Part shown: piece after piece, positions 22,901-33,499 of the stretch | Layout: each line of letters opens with the position of its first letter | Numbering within the stretch: the stretch's first letter is position 1 | NCBI GenBank assembly: GCA_017654935.2 | Contig: CM065703.1 | Span: forward strand, 39,747,086-39,811,085 | From: Phymorhynchus buccinoides | Lineage: Eukaryota > Mollusca > Gastropoda > Neogastropoda > Raphitomidae | Length of the DNA: 64,000 nt | Direction of reading: 5' to 3' | Made by a program: the position numbers and the translations under genes | Notes under the pieces: generated by a model | Told to the model about the DNA's origin: nothing | Databases searched by the model: none | The model's input: only the letters and a program-made list of their open reading frames with translations

Positions 22901-23333
22901 CATCCCTTTACCCGTCACTCGGAGAGACTTCCAAGGTCGGCTGTATTCCTTCAGCATCATGATCGTCCTCAACTTCCTCCTCCTGCTGTTCATCTCAGCA
23001 GGCCAGGGCTTCATCTACAGTTCAATACAGAGCAACGCTCTGAAATCGACGATGAACAAAATGTCCCGCGACCTGATCGTCGCTCGCAGGTTGATCAGCG
23101 TGGCGCTGTCCGACTTCCTATGCTGGTTTCCCATTGGGCTGTGCGGCATCCTGGCCATGGTGGAGTTTCCTGTTCCGGGTGAGGTGAACATCGCTTTTGC
23201 GGTGCTGGTGCTGCCTGTGAACTCTGCCATCAACCCCTTCCTGTACACCCTCAACACACTGATGGAGAAAAGGTGCAAAGCCAGCGAGGAGAAGCTGCTC
23301 CACTGGCTGCAGAACAACATGGATAGCATTTGA
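19954..23333 (+). CDS. GRL101-like LDLa/CTLD/LRR G-protein-coupled receptor (3' exon)
   Basis: The open frame begins after a TAA at 19926 and has no ATG before 20103, so I place an exon start after the AG at 19953. Residues here are counted from the TTG at 19938, giving 1,131 codons. Order: partial CUB-like domain (about 26-130), LDLa-like module (146-177), C-type-lectin-like domain (184-326, with WVGL at 256-259), LDLa modules (about 415-443, 448-481, 519-555, 560-594), LRR N-cap (598-612), LRRs (620-790), cysteine cap (798-822) and 7TM (832-1110). Class A switches are intact: GN 845-846, LAD 874-876, DRF 934-936, CWFP 1062-1065, NPFLY 1099-1103. It fits a plasma-membrane LGR of the relaxin-receptor/GRL101 class coupling to G proteins; the ligand is unknown. 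It is homologous throughout to the upstream receptor, with one fewer full LDLa. The signal peptide and first ectodomain part must come from upstream exons. Confidence 0.88.
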
Positions 23334-24135
23334 GGAGTTCACTTTCTGGGGCTCTGGCTTGTCAAAGTTTTGCGTAGTTCTTACTCAAAGTCAGCATGAA
23401 TTTTTTTTTTTTTAAAGAAGATGCAAGAAATGCACTGTGACAGTGCACACATGGCCAGAATGTTCCAACTAGCCAATCAGATAGGTTACATTAGTATATT
23501 TGTTAAAGGGACAGTACTCTTGCTTTACTCTTTATCCAATATTCAGAGCTAGTTATTTTCCTTTGCCCACTGACAACATTTGAATGATTAGTGCTCGGAC
23601 CAAAAACAATTCCTAATTTTGTTTAAATAACCACCACCAGGCCATGATTATTGAAAGACGTTTCTTTTAAAGATGTCTACCCCTCTACCGAATTTCATTA
23701 AAACCTGTCCTGTAGTTTTTAAGAAAATTGATAAACAGACATACAGCCAGACAGACAGACCTGAAACAATATCCTTCGTAGACTGCCCAATCGGGTAAGA
23801 AAACACTGAAAAAGATAAGGAAATTACCGGCAGTAAGCCGGCCGAAAATTATCCAGATATTTTCCTTTTCTTTTTCGTTTTTTTACTTTATTATTTCTCC
23901 TTTTCTTTCACTTTCATGCTGACTCTGAGTAAGAATGTCAGCTAACATGTAGTATGGATGGTAGTTGTAACTGAACTAAGAACCCAACACGGTGAGGTGA
24001 AAAGAATATCAAAGAACAAATTTACAGTATATCTCACTGAAAATAAAAAAAATTCTTGCTTTGTATTTAGGTATTAAGAATGTTTAAAAAAAGATTTGCA
24101 TAAAAGTCAAAGGCAATCTTCCTTCTTTACTTTGA
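23334..24135. other. 3' flank of receptor 2
   Basis: Non-coding. Contains a repeat-like tail with AAACAGACATACAGCCAGAC near 23735 and a GC hairpin (CCGGCAGTAAGCCGG) near 23828. No gene seen. Confidence 0.45.
24043..24048 (+). promoter_or_regulatory. Possible polyadenylation signal for receptor 2
   Basis: AATAAA about 710 bp after the stop codon of receptor 2, the first clear hexamer on this strand. Placement is plausible but unproven. Confidence 0.25.
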
Positions 24136-24139
24136 CTAT

Positions 24140-24435
24140 AATTTTAATACATTGTGATCTCTCCATGCGGGCTTCAAGGCATTTAAGTGGGCTTTTCTGA
24201 AATCGTTGTAGCAATTTGCGGTGTTGGGTATACTGAATGTTATTATATATCTCTGTAATATATTTCTTACTCCAATCTTCATTGTGTGATTAATTAAGTA
24301 GAAGAGTCCACATATTTTCAATCAAATTTCGATCAGGTGAATTGCTGGGCCAATCAGAAACCATCCCGTTTTGTCCATCAAACCACTATTTTGTGTTAAA
24401 TTTGGTGTTTCCTGCCCTTGTTCTACAGTAAAATC
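24140..24435 (-). pseudogene. Tc1/mariner transposase relic
   Basis: Read on the minus strand in one frame: WFDGQNGMVSDWPSNSPDR then NLIENMWTLLLN, a stop, SHNEDWSKKYITEIYNNI and QYTQHRKLLQRFQKSPLKC. This is the third acidic region (DWPSNSPDxNxIENxW) and C terminus of a Tc1/mariner DDE transposase. Two in-frame stops, and no preceding catalytic Asp recognised, show it is long dead. Upstream catalytic parts are too decayed to read. Confidence 0.75.
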
Positions 24436-24439
24436 CTGA

Positions 24440-25215
24440 TGTTTAGGTCGTAATTGTGGTCTGTTGTAAAGAGGAGGCATTTTGAAAATTCATATATATT
24501 TTCATTTTATCAAACTCTCCATTAATGTGAAGACAGGAGTGATTTCCCTTACAGATTCCGCACTGCTATAAAAATGTGGGCAATGTTTGGGCTGTGGATA
24601 CATTAGTTTGCATTGATGTTTTGCGGATATCTAAACATATTTTGATTAGGTCTACTCAGAGCTTCCACCTGAGAAAATCACATTCTTCTGGGATGCATTT
24701 TTGAAGGGTACACATGACCAAAAATGCTTGTTAGTTTTGCTCATTACATAGCGGTGGTGACGTCATTTTCTAAACATGTACGTATTTATTCCGATCAATC
24801 CACTCTCCAAACGATATATTTAAACAGCACAGATGATCTCCTCTGTACCAATGCCAAATTTAAAGTGACTACATCTCTGGATTAGTCCACAACAAATCTA
24901 CTGATCAAGTCACCCCCCCCCCCCCCACCCCCCAAGGTCACTTTGTCTCTAATTTCGGCTCACACCGCGACTTGCATCACGTCAGTACTTTCATTTGCCG
25001 TCAAACTGTTGGTAATAATGATGTGCGTTGGCTAGAGGAATGTCCACGTGTTTTTAATAAACCATTTGATTGCGCGTGTCTGCATCTTACTGCTCAATAA
25101 TGACATTGCTTCTGGTCTCTACCTTCATTCTTCAATGTGCGTTCAATATGGCTGCCAGCTAAACAAGTCAAGGGGAGCAACTCTGAGTGTGTTTTGGGCT
25201 GATTTAATCAAGTAG
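24440..25215. other. Intergenic, no gene seen
   Basis: AT-rich with a poly-C run near 24912-24926. Nothing recognisable. Confidence 0.45.
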
Positions 25216-25218
25216 CAT

Positions 25219-26946
25219 TATTGCTCTCGGATGTAGAATAGATATAAACCATAATAACAATGTTATGATCGGGCATAGATCTGTGTGTAGAATAGATATA
25301 AACCATAATAACAATGTTATGATCGGGCATAGATCTGTGTGTAGAATAGATATAAACCATAATAACAATGTTATGATCGGGCATAGGTCTGTGTGTAGAA
25401 TAGATATAAACCATAATAACAATGTTATGAACGGGCATAGGTCTGTGTGTAGAATAGATATAAAGCATAATAACAATGTTATGATCGGGCATAGGTCTGT
25501 GTGTAGAATAGATATAAACCATAATAACAATGTTATGAACGGGCATAGGTCTGTGTGTAGAATAGATATAAAGCATAATAACAATGTTATGATCGGGCAT
25601 AGGTCTGTGTGTAGAATAGATATAAACCATAATAACAATGTTATGATCGGGCATAGGTCTGTGTGTAGAATAGATATAAACCATAATAACAATGTTATGA
25701 TCGGGCATAGGTCTGTGTGTAGAATAGATATAAACCATAATAACAATGTTATGATCGGGCATAGGTCTGTGTGTAGAATAGATATAAACCATAATAACAA
25801 TGTTATGAACGGGCATAGGTCTGTGTGTAGAATAGATATAAACCATAATAACAATGTTATGATCGGGCATAGGTCTGTGTGTAGAATATATATAAACCAT
25901 AATAACAATGTTATGATCGGGCATAGATCTCTTTGTAGAATAGATATCAACCATAATAACAATGTTATGATCGGGCATAGATCTGTGTGTAGAATAGATA
26001 TAAACCATAATAACAATGTTATGATCGGGCATAGGTCTGTGTGTAGAATAGATATAAACCATAATAACAATGTTATGATCGGGCATAGGTCTGTGTGTAG
26101 AATAGATATAAAGCATAATAACAATGTTATGATCGGGCATAGGTCTGTGTGTAGAATAGATATAAACCATAATAACAATGTTATGATCGGGCATAGGTCT
26201 GTGTGTAGAATAGATATAAACCATAATAACAATGTTATGATCGGGCATAGGTCTGTGTGTAGAATAGATATAAACCATAATAACAATGTTATGATCGGGC
26301 ATAGGTCTGTGTGTAGAATAGATATAAACCATAATAACAATGTTATGATCGGGCATAGATCTCTTTGTAGAATAGATATCAACCATAATAACAATGTTAT
26401 GATCGGGCATAGATCTGTGTGTAGAATAGATATAAACCATAATAACAATGTTATGATCGGGCATAGGTCTGTGTGTAGAATAGATATAAACCATAATAAC
26501 AATGTTATGATCGGGCATAGGTCTGTGTGTAGAATAGATATAAACCATAATAACAATGTTATGATCGGGCATAGGTCTGTGTGTAGAATAGATGTAAACC
26601 ATAATAACAATGTTATGATCGGGCATAGATCTGTGTGTAGAATATATATAAACCATAATAACAATGTTATGATCGGGCATAGGTCTGTGTGTAGAATATA
26701 TATAAACCATAAAAACAATGTTATGATCGGGCATAGATCTCTTTGTAGAATAGATATCAACCATAATAACAATGTTATGATCGGGCATAGATCTGTGTGT
26801 AGAATAGATATAAACCATAATGACAACGTTATGATCGGGCATAGATCTGTGTGTAGAATAGATATAAACCATAATAACAATGTTATGATCGGGCATAGGT
26901 CTGTGTGTAGAATATATATAAACCATAATAACAATGTTATGAACAG
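25219..26946. repeat. 54-bp satellite, about 32 units
   Basis: The unit contains TGTTATGATCGGGCATAG, then TCTGTGTGTAGAATAGATAT, then AAACCATAATAACAA, 54 bp in total. Copies differ by few bases (AGATCT or AGGTCT; AACGGG or ATCGGG; ATAAAG or ATAAAC). A variant with CTCTTTG in place of CTGTGTG occurs at 25929, 26361 and 26739, spacings of 432 and 378 bp (eight and seven units). Because 54 is divisible by three, frames stay open on both strands for more than 550 codons; these are not genes. Confidence 0.97.
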
Positions 26947-27240
26947 CTGTTGAAGAGTTGGACCAAGAGACTTAGGGGCCGGCTACACTGCATACGATTA
27001 GATTCACTACGATCTGATTTTGACATTTTTGATGCATGATTTGCGTGGAATTCTACTTTGTAAATAGATCTGATGAAATCCTGCTTGTCATGCTCACTAT
27101 ATGAGAGGGAGGGTGGGGGGGTGGCGAGAGAGAGATGATAATGGAGAGATTGGTTGCGTTGTGTGAAGGGGTGGGTGACAGGCTCCTTCTTTGATTTGTC
27201 TTTCTTTTCATTTATTTTCGACAGACTATAACCGTTGTGA
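26947..27240. other. Intergenic, no gene seen
   Basis: Short GGGTGGGGGGGTGG run near 27110 and little else. Confidence 0.4.
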
Positions 27241-27885
27241 CCTTGACATTGACCTTTCTTGTACTAAATATTCGGAATAACCATAAGCCAATGCATCTGC
27301 ACACCGCATTTGAAAATGGTTAAGTCCAAAGATGTGAAAGATATGGCCACAAGAAGAACATTACGTTTTTCAAGGTCAAACTTCAAGGTCAAGGTCAGCA
27401 TGGTTATTATTTTTATATGGGACATTTTGCGTACTGTGATGCACCACCACAGTAAATTTGAAGCAATTTCTATGTAACAGTTCTTGAGGTACAGCTTTGG
27501 GGTTCGAACCCTGTGATTCGCTCGCACGCGCGCATGAGCGCACAGACAAATTAATTATTATAATGTTTTAGCCCTTTTATCAGAAAACGTGAAAAAAAAT
27601 CGCATTGAAATGCGTGCAAAAGTTTGCGAGATACATGTATAAACGATTAAGTGTTTTGGGAGTTGAAGTCCTTAATCGGCATGACCTTGACCTTAAAATA
27701 AAACTAAAGCAATCAGTCGATAGCTGATATCCTCCATAACCTGTACATGTATACTAAAAGTGAATGAAATAGAGTGGAACGGTGTAGCCGGACGGACGGA
27801 CGGACGGACGCACGCACGCACGCCCGGACGGACGGATGAAACAAAAACAATACTTCCCGAAGCTTCGCTCGGGAACTAAAACGCC
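27241..27885. repeat. Dispersed repeat with AAGGTCAAGGTCA and CGGA tail
   Basis: Contains TCAAGGTCAAGGTCAGC near 27382, CGACCTTGACC-type inverse copies near 27683, a (CGGA)n/(CGCA)n tract at 27790-27835 and a final hairpin CCCGAAGCTTCGCTCGGG at about 27857. Such blocks are common in marine invertebrate interspersed repeats. No ORF. Class not determined. Confidence 0.45.
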
Positions 27886-28273
27886 GGTCTGTTGGTTATG
27901 GTACAGTGTACCATAACCCTAAGGCTCTGTGTCCATTTTTGTGTTCTACCGATGTTTGACAATCGTGTGAAAGGTAGCACACGCCTTGTTGCTTTTGACT
28001 TGCTGACAGGTTATAACACACAAGCAGGTCTGCTTCTTTTGTTCTCCCGTCCCCCAAGACCCAAACAACATGGGCGACAGCGGACCAAATGCGTACACAA
28101 CGGACGTTACGCCAGTCGGCGTGGCAGCAGGGTGTGAGAAAAACACAGAATGAAACAAAACAGATGCTTTGTATTAGCCAGGACACAAGATGGACACCGA
28201 GCCTAACAGGCTGGTAACGGGCGCGCTCCCGACAACAGAGAGAGCGAGAGAACAATAAAGTAGGCCTACGTTT

Positions 28274-28276
<3 letters not shown>

Positions 28277-28308
<32 letters not shown>

Positions 28309-28437
28309 TTTGACAGGTCCACGTTGTGTTGTGAGAGACTGATGCGTGTCGCTTTCACGGGTTAACCATCTACGTTTTTGATTCATAGAAAGTTGCACAC
28401 ATTTTTCAATGGTAGGCCATTTTCGAGAAATTGGTAA

Positions 28438-28484
<47 letters not shown>

Positions 28485-28503
28485 GTGTGTCTGTCTCTGT
28501 GTG

Positions 28504-28539
<36 letters not shown>

Positions 28540-28545
28540 TGTGTG
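28277..28545. repeat. (GA)n and (GT)n microsatellites
   Basis: GA run at about 28277-28306 and an interrupted GT tract at about 28440-28553. Confidence 0.9.
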
Positions 28546-28964
28546 TGTGTTTGTGTAGGCATTTTGCATTGCGACATTGATATTTTTTCATATTGGTGTT
28601 TTAAATGTGCGCTATGTGCGTGGTTTAACATTACTGGTACTTTTTTTTCACGCAAAAGCATTTTTTTTATTATTCCATTTTATGTAGGCCTATTTGTTTG
28701 AGTGTGTGTTGTGCGCGTGAGCTAACATTACTGTCTTTTTTAATTTTTTTAGCAAAAGCCAAAAAAAGTCCACAACCCCAAAATACCAATTTTCTATGCA
28801 ATTTTGAATGATTTCTTTTTTCATTAGATTTGTTTTATTAATCAACTCAACAGAATCAGAGCCAAACCTGACTTTCTATATCCGATTTGGTGTGCGCTCA
28901 TTTTGACCCATGGTATTTTTTGGTCATCTCTCTCTCATCTCTTTTTGGTCATCTCTCCCTCCAC

Positions 28965-28992
28965 CCCTACTCTCTCTATCTCGCTGTATCTG

Positions 28993-29077
<85 letters not shown>

Positions 29078-29111
29078 TTGTTGCTCTCTCTCTCTCTCTC
29101 TCTCTCTCCTC

Positions 29112-29162
<51 letters not shown>

Positions 29163-29195
29163 CTCTCTCCCTCTCTCTCTCTTTGCTTTTTATTG
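28965..29195. repeat. (TC)n microsatellite
   Basis: About 200 bp of TC broken by TGTCGTTGTTGC and CTCGTC interruptions. Low-complexity ORFs on both strands ignored. Confidence 0.95.
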
Positions 29196-29339
29196 CCATA
29201 ATTATGAAAAAAAGATAAATGAACGCAATCTCCATTATCGTATATTGCGCCACATTCATTTCCTCGCACCGACGTAATAAGAGCTTTTGTCTCTGATATA
29301 GAGGGGAAGTGGGTGGATACCTCGTGCCTCCATACGGGG

Positions 29340-29700
29340 AGCTGGACGAACCCGCCCCCTCCACAATATCTCCCCGAGGGGATACCGGGGGGGGGGATCT
29401 TTCAGACAAAAAATAGTTCCCCCACCTTCTGGAAGTTATGTGCTTGTAACTTCCTCTAATCTGCCACTCTCTTTGACTCTGCCTTTTCCCTTTGCTTTCT
29501 ATCTTTCTGACCTATCCTGCCTTTTTTCAAAAAAAATCTTCCAAATATTATTTTTCTCCTTTGAGCTCCTCCGAAAGTGGAATGTGACGGCTGTAAGGCA
29601 GCGGGGAGACCAGAGAAAAATTAAAACCGCGACACATACGTACCTTACCCATTATGGTCATATGGCCCTGGGAACGCAGAAGAAGAAGAATAAATCTTTT
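29340..29700. repeat. Dispersed repeat with CTTCTGGAAGTT core, second copy
   Basis: GGGGATACCGGGGGG, TTCCCCCACCTTCTGGAAGT, TGTAACTTCCTCTAATCTGC and CTCTGCCTTTTCCCTTTGC match the element at 10.9 kb, ending in a short (GAA)n run at about 29680. A SINE-like GGGAACGCAGAAGAAG end is visible. Confidence 0.55.
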
Positions 29701-29754
29701 ATTATGAAGAAGATAAACTGAAACACTGGTTAAGGAGGACATTGATCAACACAA

Positions 29755-30058
29755 AAAGAGATGATGAATGATGTTGATGATCATGATGATGATGATGATG
29801 ATGATATGATGATCATAATTATCATGATTACCTGATTACCTTGCTTACCAGAAGACGGGTTGTCTGGTTTAAACAAATCTTTATTCATACCTTGTTTATT
29901 ATTAAACGGTTTCAAACTCAAACACAGAAACGAGTTAACCAGGAAATCAGGCTGCGTAAGCTTACCGAATTTCAAATTCTCTCCTCTCTCTGCTCTCTCT
30001 CTCTCTCTCGTCGTCTCTCTCTCTCTCTCAATCCTCCTGCTCTCACTCTCTCCTGGAG
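29755..30058. other. (GAT)n tract and intergenic sequence
   Basis: GAT repeats at about 29760-29815, unrecognised sequence, then short TC runs at 29980-30030. No gene. Confidence 0.5.
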
Positions 30059-30059
30059 T

Positions 30060-30840
30060 GGAAAAAGTACATTACTACGCTATTAAACGTTTTCTTCAGG
30101 TACCTTTGCACTCATTCTAATACTGTTTTATATGGTGAAACTGGGCAGATATTCACTTGTATATCAGATCCTATGTAAAGTGTATACGTTATTGGCTTAC
30201 ATTTTTGAAGCTACCACAATCTCGTTTGTGTAGACAAGGGTATGATATGATGGTAATGCAACTTGATCTTAAAAAACAAAATTGGGCATTTCAAGTAAAA
30301 AAAGGTATTATCAGAACTCGGTTTTGGATTTGTGTGGTTGTTTCAGTAAGTAGGACATGATAAACAGTTTATTTCTGATTTTAAAGACCGACTTATTTGT
30401 TCATTTAAACAAAGTTGTTATTTTGATATGGAAAGTAAAGACAAATACAGATGTTTTTTTCCATTTAAAAGTTTATTTCAGTGTGAAAAATATTTTAATG
30501 TTATTATAGATAAATGGCATCGGCTCAATTATGCACGATTTCGCTTAAGGACTCTAGGTTTTCATGCAAATAAACGATGGTTTCATCTTGGGACGGACAC
30601 TGAACCTAAATGCCCAATGTGTAATGCAGATGTTGAGGATGAAAAACATTTCCTGTTTCATTGTGTGGCGTATGAACCAGTACGTAAAAGATGTGTTTTC
30701 TTTCAGTTTGATGCCGCTAAAAGGCATGACATTGTTGCTATACTTTCATCTGATAATGAACATGTTATAAAGTCAGTAGCAAAATTTATCGCTGAAGCTT
30801 TGAAAGTAAGGCAGAGGCGCATTACTGACAATTAATAGTT
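30060..30840 (+). mobile_element. 5'-truncated LINE, C-terminal ORF2 fragment
   Basis: Frame 1 reads YYAIKRFLQVPLHSFNTV then LYGETGQ, shifts near 30145, reads SYVKCIRYWLTFLKLPQ, is stopped at 30358, and resumes as a 135-codon frame at 30428-30835 ending in a CX2CX8HX4C motif (CPMCNADVEDEKHFLFHC). The larger LINE at 33.5-37 kb shows the same C-terminal organisation (VYGELGQYPL), so both belong to one clade of APE-type non-LTR elements. Several breaks mean it is dead. Confidence 0.75.
30428..30835 (+). pseudogene. LINE ORF2 C-terminal zinc-knuckle fragment
   Basis: 135 codons from a Met created by truncation. The Cys/His motif CX2CX8HX4C near residues 65-82 is the nucleic-acid-binding end typical of LINE ORF2. 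Natural stop at the end. Not a host gene. Confidence 0.7.
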
Positions 30841-30984
30841 AAGCTAAGTGGGATTTATATAAAATTTAGGTTTGTGTGACTAAATAGAAATTATAGGTTT
30901 ATAATGTTATTATTGTATCCAGTTGGATGGTCGAATTTACTTTTTCCTTTTGTGATTTTCTGTTTATTGATAACATGAATTCCA

Positions 30985-31100
30985 GAGGAGAGAGGGAGAA
31001 GTTGACAGAAAGAGATGAGAGAGAGTGTTTGTGCGTGGAGAGAGAGAGGGGGGGGGGAGGGGGGAGGGGGGAGAGGGGGGAGGGAGAGAAGAGAGAGAGA

Positions 31101-31131
<31 letters not shown>

Positions 31132-31444
31132 TTTATCATGCACCAAACGTAAACATGATTTTTTCTTTTTTATATCTTCTTTTCTCGATCACATGACTGC
31201 TTTTGTGTTGATCATACTAAGTTTATATGATAGTATTTTTCCTTTGGATTATTGGATGTGTTATATGCTAAGGTGTTTAATGTTGTTTGATAAAATTGTT
31301 GATATCTCTTTAAGTGAAATGTGCATGTTTATTACCCCCCTTGTCATCAGACCTGTTGAGGTAATGACAATAAAAATGTTCATCTTTCATCTCTCTCTCT
31401 CGCTCTCTCTCTCTCGCTATAAAAAAAACGCTCTCCTCTCTCTC

Positions 31445-31496
<52 letters not shown>

Positions 31497-31525
31497 CTCT
31501 CTACTCTCTCTCTCTCTCCTCATTA
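30985..31525. repeat. GA and TC microsatellites flanking AT-rich sequence
   Basis: GA/GGGA tract at 30985-31135, about 240 bp of AT-rich sequence, then TC tract at 31388-31525. A short GGTTA run (4-5 units) follows at about 31673-31695. Confidence 0.9.
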
Positions 31526-31724
31526 GACATTCTCCCCGCTTCATTATTCAAATTAAGATATTATTATGTTCAAAATTATGTCAAGCTATGCTCCTCCTTC
31601 TCTACAAGAAAATTTCAATTCAACATGAAACATCTTCCTCAGAGACTGATGTTACCTCTTCCAAAATTAGATTTAGGTTAGGTTAGGTTAGGTACATAAT
31701 AGTCACATAGGCGTCTTTGTAACA

Positions 31725-31840
31725 TTCGGGTTGCTCTCACCTTGAGAGCGCGTCGCAGCCAGAATTTATTCAAATTCGGGTTGTTCCCACCTTGAGAGCG
31801 CGTCGCAACCAGAATTTATTCAGATTTATGTCAAATCTAG
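31725..31840. repeat. Tandem duplication (~57 bp)
   Basis: TTGAGAGCGCGTCGCA then CCAGAATTTATTCA occurs twice, each after an ATTCGGGTTG block. Confidence 0.75.
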
Positions 31841-32261
31841 CTTACAATAATTATACTGGGATGGGGTCTCCTCTGTCTGGGACGGCATTTATTATAATGC
31901 TATAATAATGGCAACAAGTTCTGCGGTAAATATAAAAAAATTATTATCCGATATGATATGATTTTTCTACTTTTAACTAAGGAATGACGAATGCAGCACC
32001 TGATAAATTATTGTCAAGTACAGAACCATCTGTATATAATTATTTTAAGATGATTTACATAAGTTTCATTTATACGTGCCTTAACATATGTTGGCAGCAA
32101 AAGGCCCGTCACATTTTATGTTTGTGTGGTACGTATGCGCGTGTGTGTGTGTGTGTGCGCTTACCCGCGCAAGGGAAGTTCACATGCCTGTGGTGCATGA
32201 ACACGCAGCGTGAAAACATGTGTTGGGCTATGTGCGCGCACTCAACAAAACCGTGGAGATG
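31841..32261. other. Unassigned sequence before the minisatellite
   Basis: AT-rich. A Cys-rich frame near 32100-32260 (with LPAQGKFTCLWC) runs up to the minisatellite and could be the 5' part of the LINE that follows, but a GT tract crosses it and I cannot assign it. Confidence 0.3.
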
Positions 32262-33490
32262 ATACACATGATGTGGGTGGTGAAGATAAACATGATGTGG
32301 GTGGTAAAGATAAACATGATGTGGGTGGTGATGATACACAAGATGTGGGTGGTGAAGATAAACACGATGTGGTTGGTGAATATAAACGTGATGTGGGTGG
32401 TGAAGATAAACAAGATGTGGGTGGTGAAGATAAACACGTTGTGGGTGGTGAAGATAAACGTGAATGTGGGTGGTGATGATAATCATGATGTGGGTGGTGA
32501 TGATAAACATGATGTGGGTGGTGATGATACACAGGATATGGGTAGTGATGATACCATTGATATGATGTGGGTGGTGATGATAACGTGATGTGGGTGGTGA
32601 AGATAAACATGATGTGGGTGGTGAAGATAAACATGATGTGAGTGGTGAAGATAAACATGATGTGGGTGGTGATGATAAACATGATGTTGGTGGTGATGAT
32701 AAACATGATGTGGGTGGTGATGATAAACAGAGATGTTGATGTGAAGATAAACGTGATGTGGGTAGTTGTTGATAATCGAGCATAATGTGGGGGGTGAAGA
32801 TAAACCTGATGATGGGTTATGATGATAAACATGATGTGGGGTGGGGGGGGGGGGGGGGGGTTTGGGGGGATTAAAAAAAAAAAAACCCGTTTTGGGGGAG
32901 GGATGCGGGTGATAATGAAAACATAATGTGGGTGATGATGATAAACATGATGTGGGTGTTGATGATAAACAAGATGTGGGTGGTGAAGATAAACATGCAT
33001 GTGGGTGATGATGATAAACATGATGTGGGTGTTGAAGATAAACATGATGTGGGTGGTGGTGTGATGATGATGATAAACATGATGTGCGTGATGATGGGTG
33101 GGTGGTGATGATAAACACGATAATACATGATGTGGGTGGTGATGGATGATAAACATGATGTGGGTGGTGATGATAAGATATAATGCGGGTGATAATAAAC
33201 ATGATGTGGGTGGTGGATAAACATGATGTGGGTGATGATGATAAACATGATGTGGGTGATGATGATAAACATGATGTGGGTGGTGATGTTAAACATGATG
33301 TGACTGGGGATTAAACAGACGTGATGTGGGTGGTGATGATGATAAACATAATGTGGGTGATGATGATAAACACGATGTGGATGGTGATGATAAACATGAT
33401 GAGGGCGATTATGATAAAAATGATGTGGGTGACAATGATAAAAATGATTTGGGTGGTGATGATAAACATGATATAGGTGGGGATGGTGAT
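32262..33490 (+). repeat. 24-bp minisatellite reading into a LINE ORF
   Basis: About 50 degenerate units of GATGTGGGTGGTGATGATAA plus ACAT, 24 bp. In one frame it encodes DVGGDDKH. Frame is lost and regained through small indels. The last units, from about 33326, read without a stop through DIGGDGDSESVVHLKNRQLS into the LINE endonuclease start LTLNVCGILSKL. Confidence 0.9.
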
Positions 33491-33499
33491 AGCGAAAGT

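Noticed and set aside
25219..26946. CRISPR-like array
   Set aside because: Units are contiguous with no unique spacers, and the context is eukaryotic.
25204..26953. Three ORFs of 560-576 codons on both strands
   Set aside because: They are translations of the 54-bp satellite; openness follows from a period divisible by three.
27500..27512. GGTTCGAACCC resembling a tRNA T-loop/B box
   Set aside because: No acceptor stem, anticodon arm or A box upstream; a lone match within a dispersed repeat.
31673..31695. TTAGG repeat as a telomere
   Set aside because: Only four or five units, internal to the sequence.
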